The position numbers were made by a program, and so were the translations under genes. From the NCBI GenBank assembly GCA_963576725.1, contig OY755243.1, forward strand, positions 41,339,243 to 41,403,242: a stretch of 64,000 nt of DNA, in the 5' to 3' direction. The DNA is from Azorinus chamasolen. Its lineage: Eukaryota; Mollusca; Bivalvia; Cardiida; Solecurtidae. Position 1 is the stretch's first letter, and each line of letters opens with the position of its first letter. Shown here piece after piece: positions 62,459 to 64,000 of this stretch. The notes beneath the pieces are model-generated. The model did not search any database. It had not been told where the DNA came from and saw nothing but the letters and a program-made list of their open reading frames with translations.

Positions 62459-62676
62459 TTTACCCTTTAGCCTGCTGAGAAAATTAAATTATTTTTACAG
62501 AATTTTCACCTACATTTTTCAAAATTCATGCTATAATCAATTTGTCTATCAAAATTCAACCAGGGCGTCAAACAGTTTGGATCCTGATGAGACACCGAGT
62601 TACTCGGCGTCTCATCTGGATCCAAACTGTTTGCAAAGATATACCCTCATCCGCCCATAGCAGGCTAAAGATTAAG
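62459..62676. mobile_element. Palindrome MITE with CTTTAGCCTGCT ends (A5-like core)
   Basis: Ends CTTTAGCCTGCTGAG and CATAGCAGGCTAAAG. Stem GTTTGGATCCTGATGAGACA with apex CCGAGTTACTCGG; outer GCAAACAG as in family A. Different termini from the GGGTTAA families. Confidence 0.75.
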
Positions 62677-62704
62677 TGTGTATACTATCTTGAAACATTT
62701 GGCT

Positions 62705-62919
62705 TTAACCCTTTAAATGGACTATTTTCCAAAATTCAAACAAGTCAAGCTTATTGTGAATATTTAAGGACTTTGCGAAAGAAAGAAAGTGTAAAATGAC
62801 AAACAGCGCAGACCCGGACGAGAGGGCTCCTCTAGAAGCTCCTCTAGGAGCCCTCTCGTCTGGGTCTTCACTATTTGCAAAGGACACCAGTGACTCGTGT
62901 CCCGTACTGTAAGGGTTAA
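62705..62919. mobile_element. TTAA-type palindrome MITE, family A3
   Basis: TTAACCCTTTAAATGGAC...CTGTAAGGGTTAA. Arms GACGAGAGGGCTCCTCTAGA; the apex is duplicated (CTCCTCTAGAAGCTCCTCTA). Sister of 17119-17331. Confidence 0.87.
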
Positions 62920-63074
62920 TCCTAAATTAATACAGTTGTTATCATTATTCATTTTCGATATTTCATGAAACTTTAAAATGTGTTTTAGTGCTGTATCATT
63001 GTATGTGTAATCGAAGGTCTTTGTTAGCATGGTTCAAATTTGCACGTTTTCATTAGCCGTCTATGTAACCTGGT

Positions 63075-63313
63075 TTTACCCTGAAGTTATGCCATGAATG
63101 TAAGAACTAATGACATCATGAATATTAATTAGATGACACTTTATAATGGCATATGAAGCGAGGAAATGTTAACCATGGCTGTACTTATTTCATAAGCAAA
63201 CGGAGAGGCTGCTGTTCAGACAGCTCATACAGGATCCGTCTGATCTGATTTTTACTAACTTTTGTACAGGCGTGAAAATGTACATATATGGAGTCATTGG
63301 AGTGAAAGCTTAA
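63075..63313 (+). mobile_element. Family A MITE, diverged
   Basis: ATGAATGTAAGAACTAATGA body, core GACAGCTCATACAGGATCCG, right end AGTGAAAGCTTAA. 63340-63380 is a short GT microsatellite and 63540-63710 a worn reverse family A copy. Confidence 0.65.
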
Positions 63314-63786
63314 CTCTGTTAGTATTTTGTTTTGGTGATAAGTGTGCGTGTGTGTGCGTGCGTTTTCGTGTGCGAGTGTGTTTAAATATAATTTAATTTG
63401 GTGTTGTTAATATATTTGTATTGTGTTAATATATTTGTATAAATAAAGAACAAAAGATTCAGCATAACACGTTTGTCCTCAAATTTCAGCCTTTCACCTA
63501 AAGCAAGCAATTTATCTTATTAAGTCGTATATAGTACCTTTCCAACCATTCACTTGCACGAGTTTCAAAACAACTGCAAACAAGCGGAGTATATCCAGAT
63601 AAGACAGCTTATGCACGGTCTGTCTAATCAGGGTCTGCTCTGATTGCTTGTGGAATAAATAGATCTGATGATTCTACAGTTTCTGCCATAGTCAAATATT
63701 CATATCATGTTTACTCTAAATATTCCGATACCAAGTTTCTCCTCCCCACCCATTTAAAAAGCTGGATAGTTCAGAGTTGCACTATA

Positions 63787-63991
63787 TACAGTAAACGCCC
63801 TCTAAACCGGAAATCTAGTAGGGAAGAATTTGGATACTTTTAGGCAAGTGGCTGCTAAATGCAGGATGAAAGTCACACATACAGCTCCTAGTGGAGCTTT
63901 CTACGTGACTCACCCTGCATTAAACTGCCACCTGTCTCCAAGACTGATATTTATACTAAAGTGAACGTCCGATTTAGAGGGTTTTACTGTA
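63787..63991. mobile_element. TA-type palindrome MITE, family C2
   Basis: TACAGTAAACGCCCTCTAAA...TTAGAGGGTTTTACTGTA; apex CAGCTCCTAGTGGAGCTTTC, arms GTGGCTGCTAAATGCAGGAT. Confidence 0.87.
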
Positions 63992-64000
63992 ATAGCAAGT

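Overview
This is animal nuclear DNA. The only conserved host gene I can assemble is the N-terminal two thirds of a glycogen debranching enzyme (AGL) gene on the minus strand. Sixteen coding exons lie between 22627 (start codon) and 407. They join without a phase error into 995 codons with clean GT-AG introns. The gene runs off the left edge, so the last third of the glucosidase domain is outside the window. The repeat content suggests a bivalve mollusc: pearl/Helentron-like elements with ~160 bp core repeats and ACAG/ACGG microsatellites, pogo/Tigger-like MITEs, and a Mag-like Ty3/gypsy element. The organism call is an inference.

Layout. 1-22.7 kb: AGL exons separated by large introns full of transposable elements. 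22.7-31.9 kb: 5' intron or upstream region of AGL, with a 2.7 kb motif-array transposon nested in a MITE and many palindromic MITEs. 31.9-36.6 kb: a complete, very young Ty3/gypsy LTR retrotransposon (minus strand), with 247 bp LTRs differing at one position, a 5 bp target duplication and a 1285-codon gag-pol frame; the first 54 gag codons lie in a different frame. 36.6-49.3 kb: gene-free, with a mariner-like foldback element, an ACGTAC-rich transposon, a seven-copy 180 bp satellite, a GGGGCATATAT tandem repeat, a long GA/GACA microsatellite and more MITEs. 49.3-59.8 kb: a direct tandem duplication of ~5.0-5.5 kb. 59.8-64 kb: a dense run of MITEs.

The most striking feature is a set of non-autonomous elements with a perfect or near-perfect 50-90 bp palindrome at the centre. 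Two unrelated terminal types occur: TTAACCC...GGGTTAA (TTAA-flanked, piggyBac-like) and TACAGTAAAACC...GGTTTTACTGTA (TA-flanked, pogo/Tigger-like). Several families of both types share the same 14 bp palindrome apex, GCTCCTATAGGAGC, although the rest of their sequence differs. The arms co-vary between copies. TTAA-type copies also abut in pairs that share one TTAA. A second unexplained class consists of TIR elements carrying arrays of a short word private to each element: CCGAA, ACGTACG, CATACG, AAATGC or TCGAACCT.

No rRNA, authentic tRNA gene or CRISPR array was seen. Two kinds of tRNA-like SINE head are present in the duplicated block.
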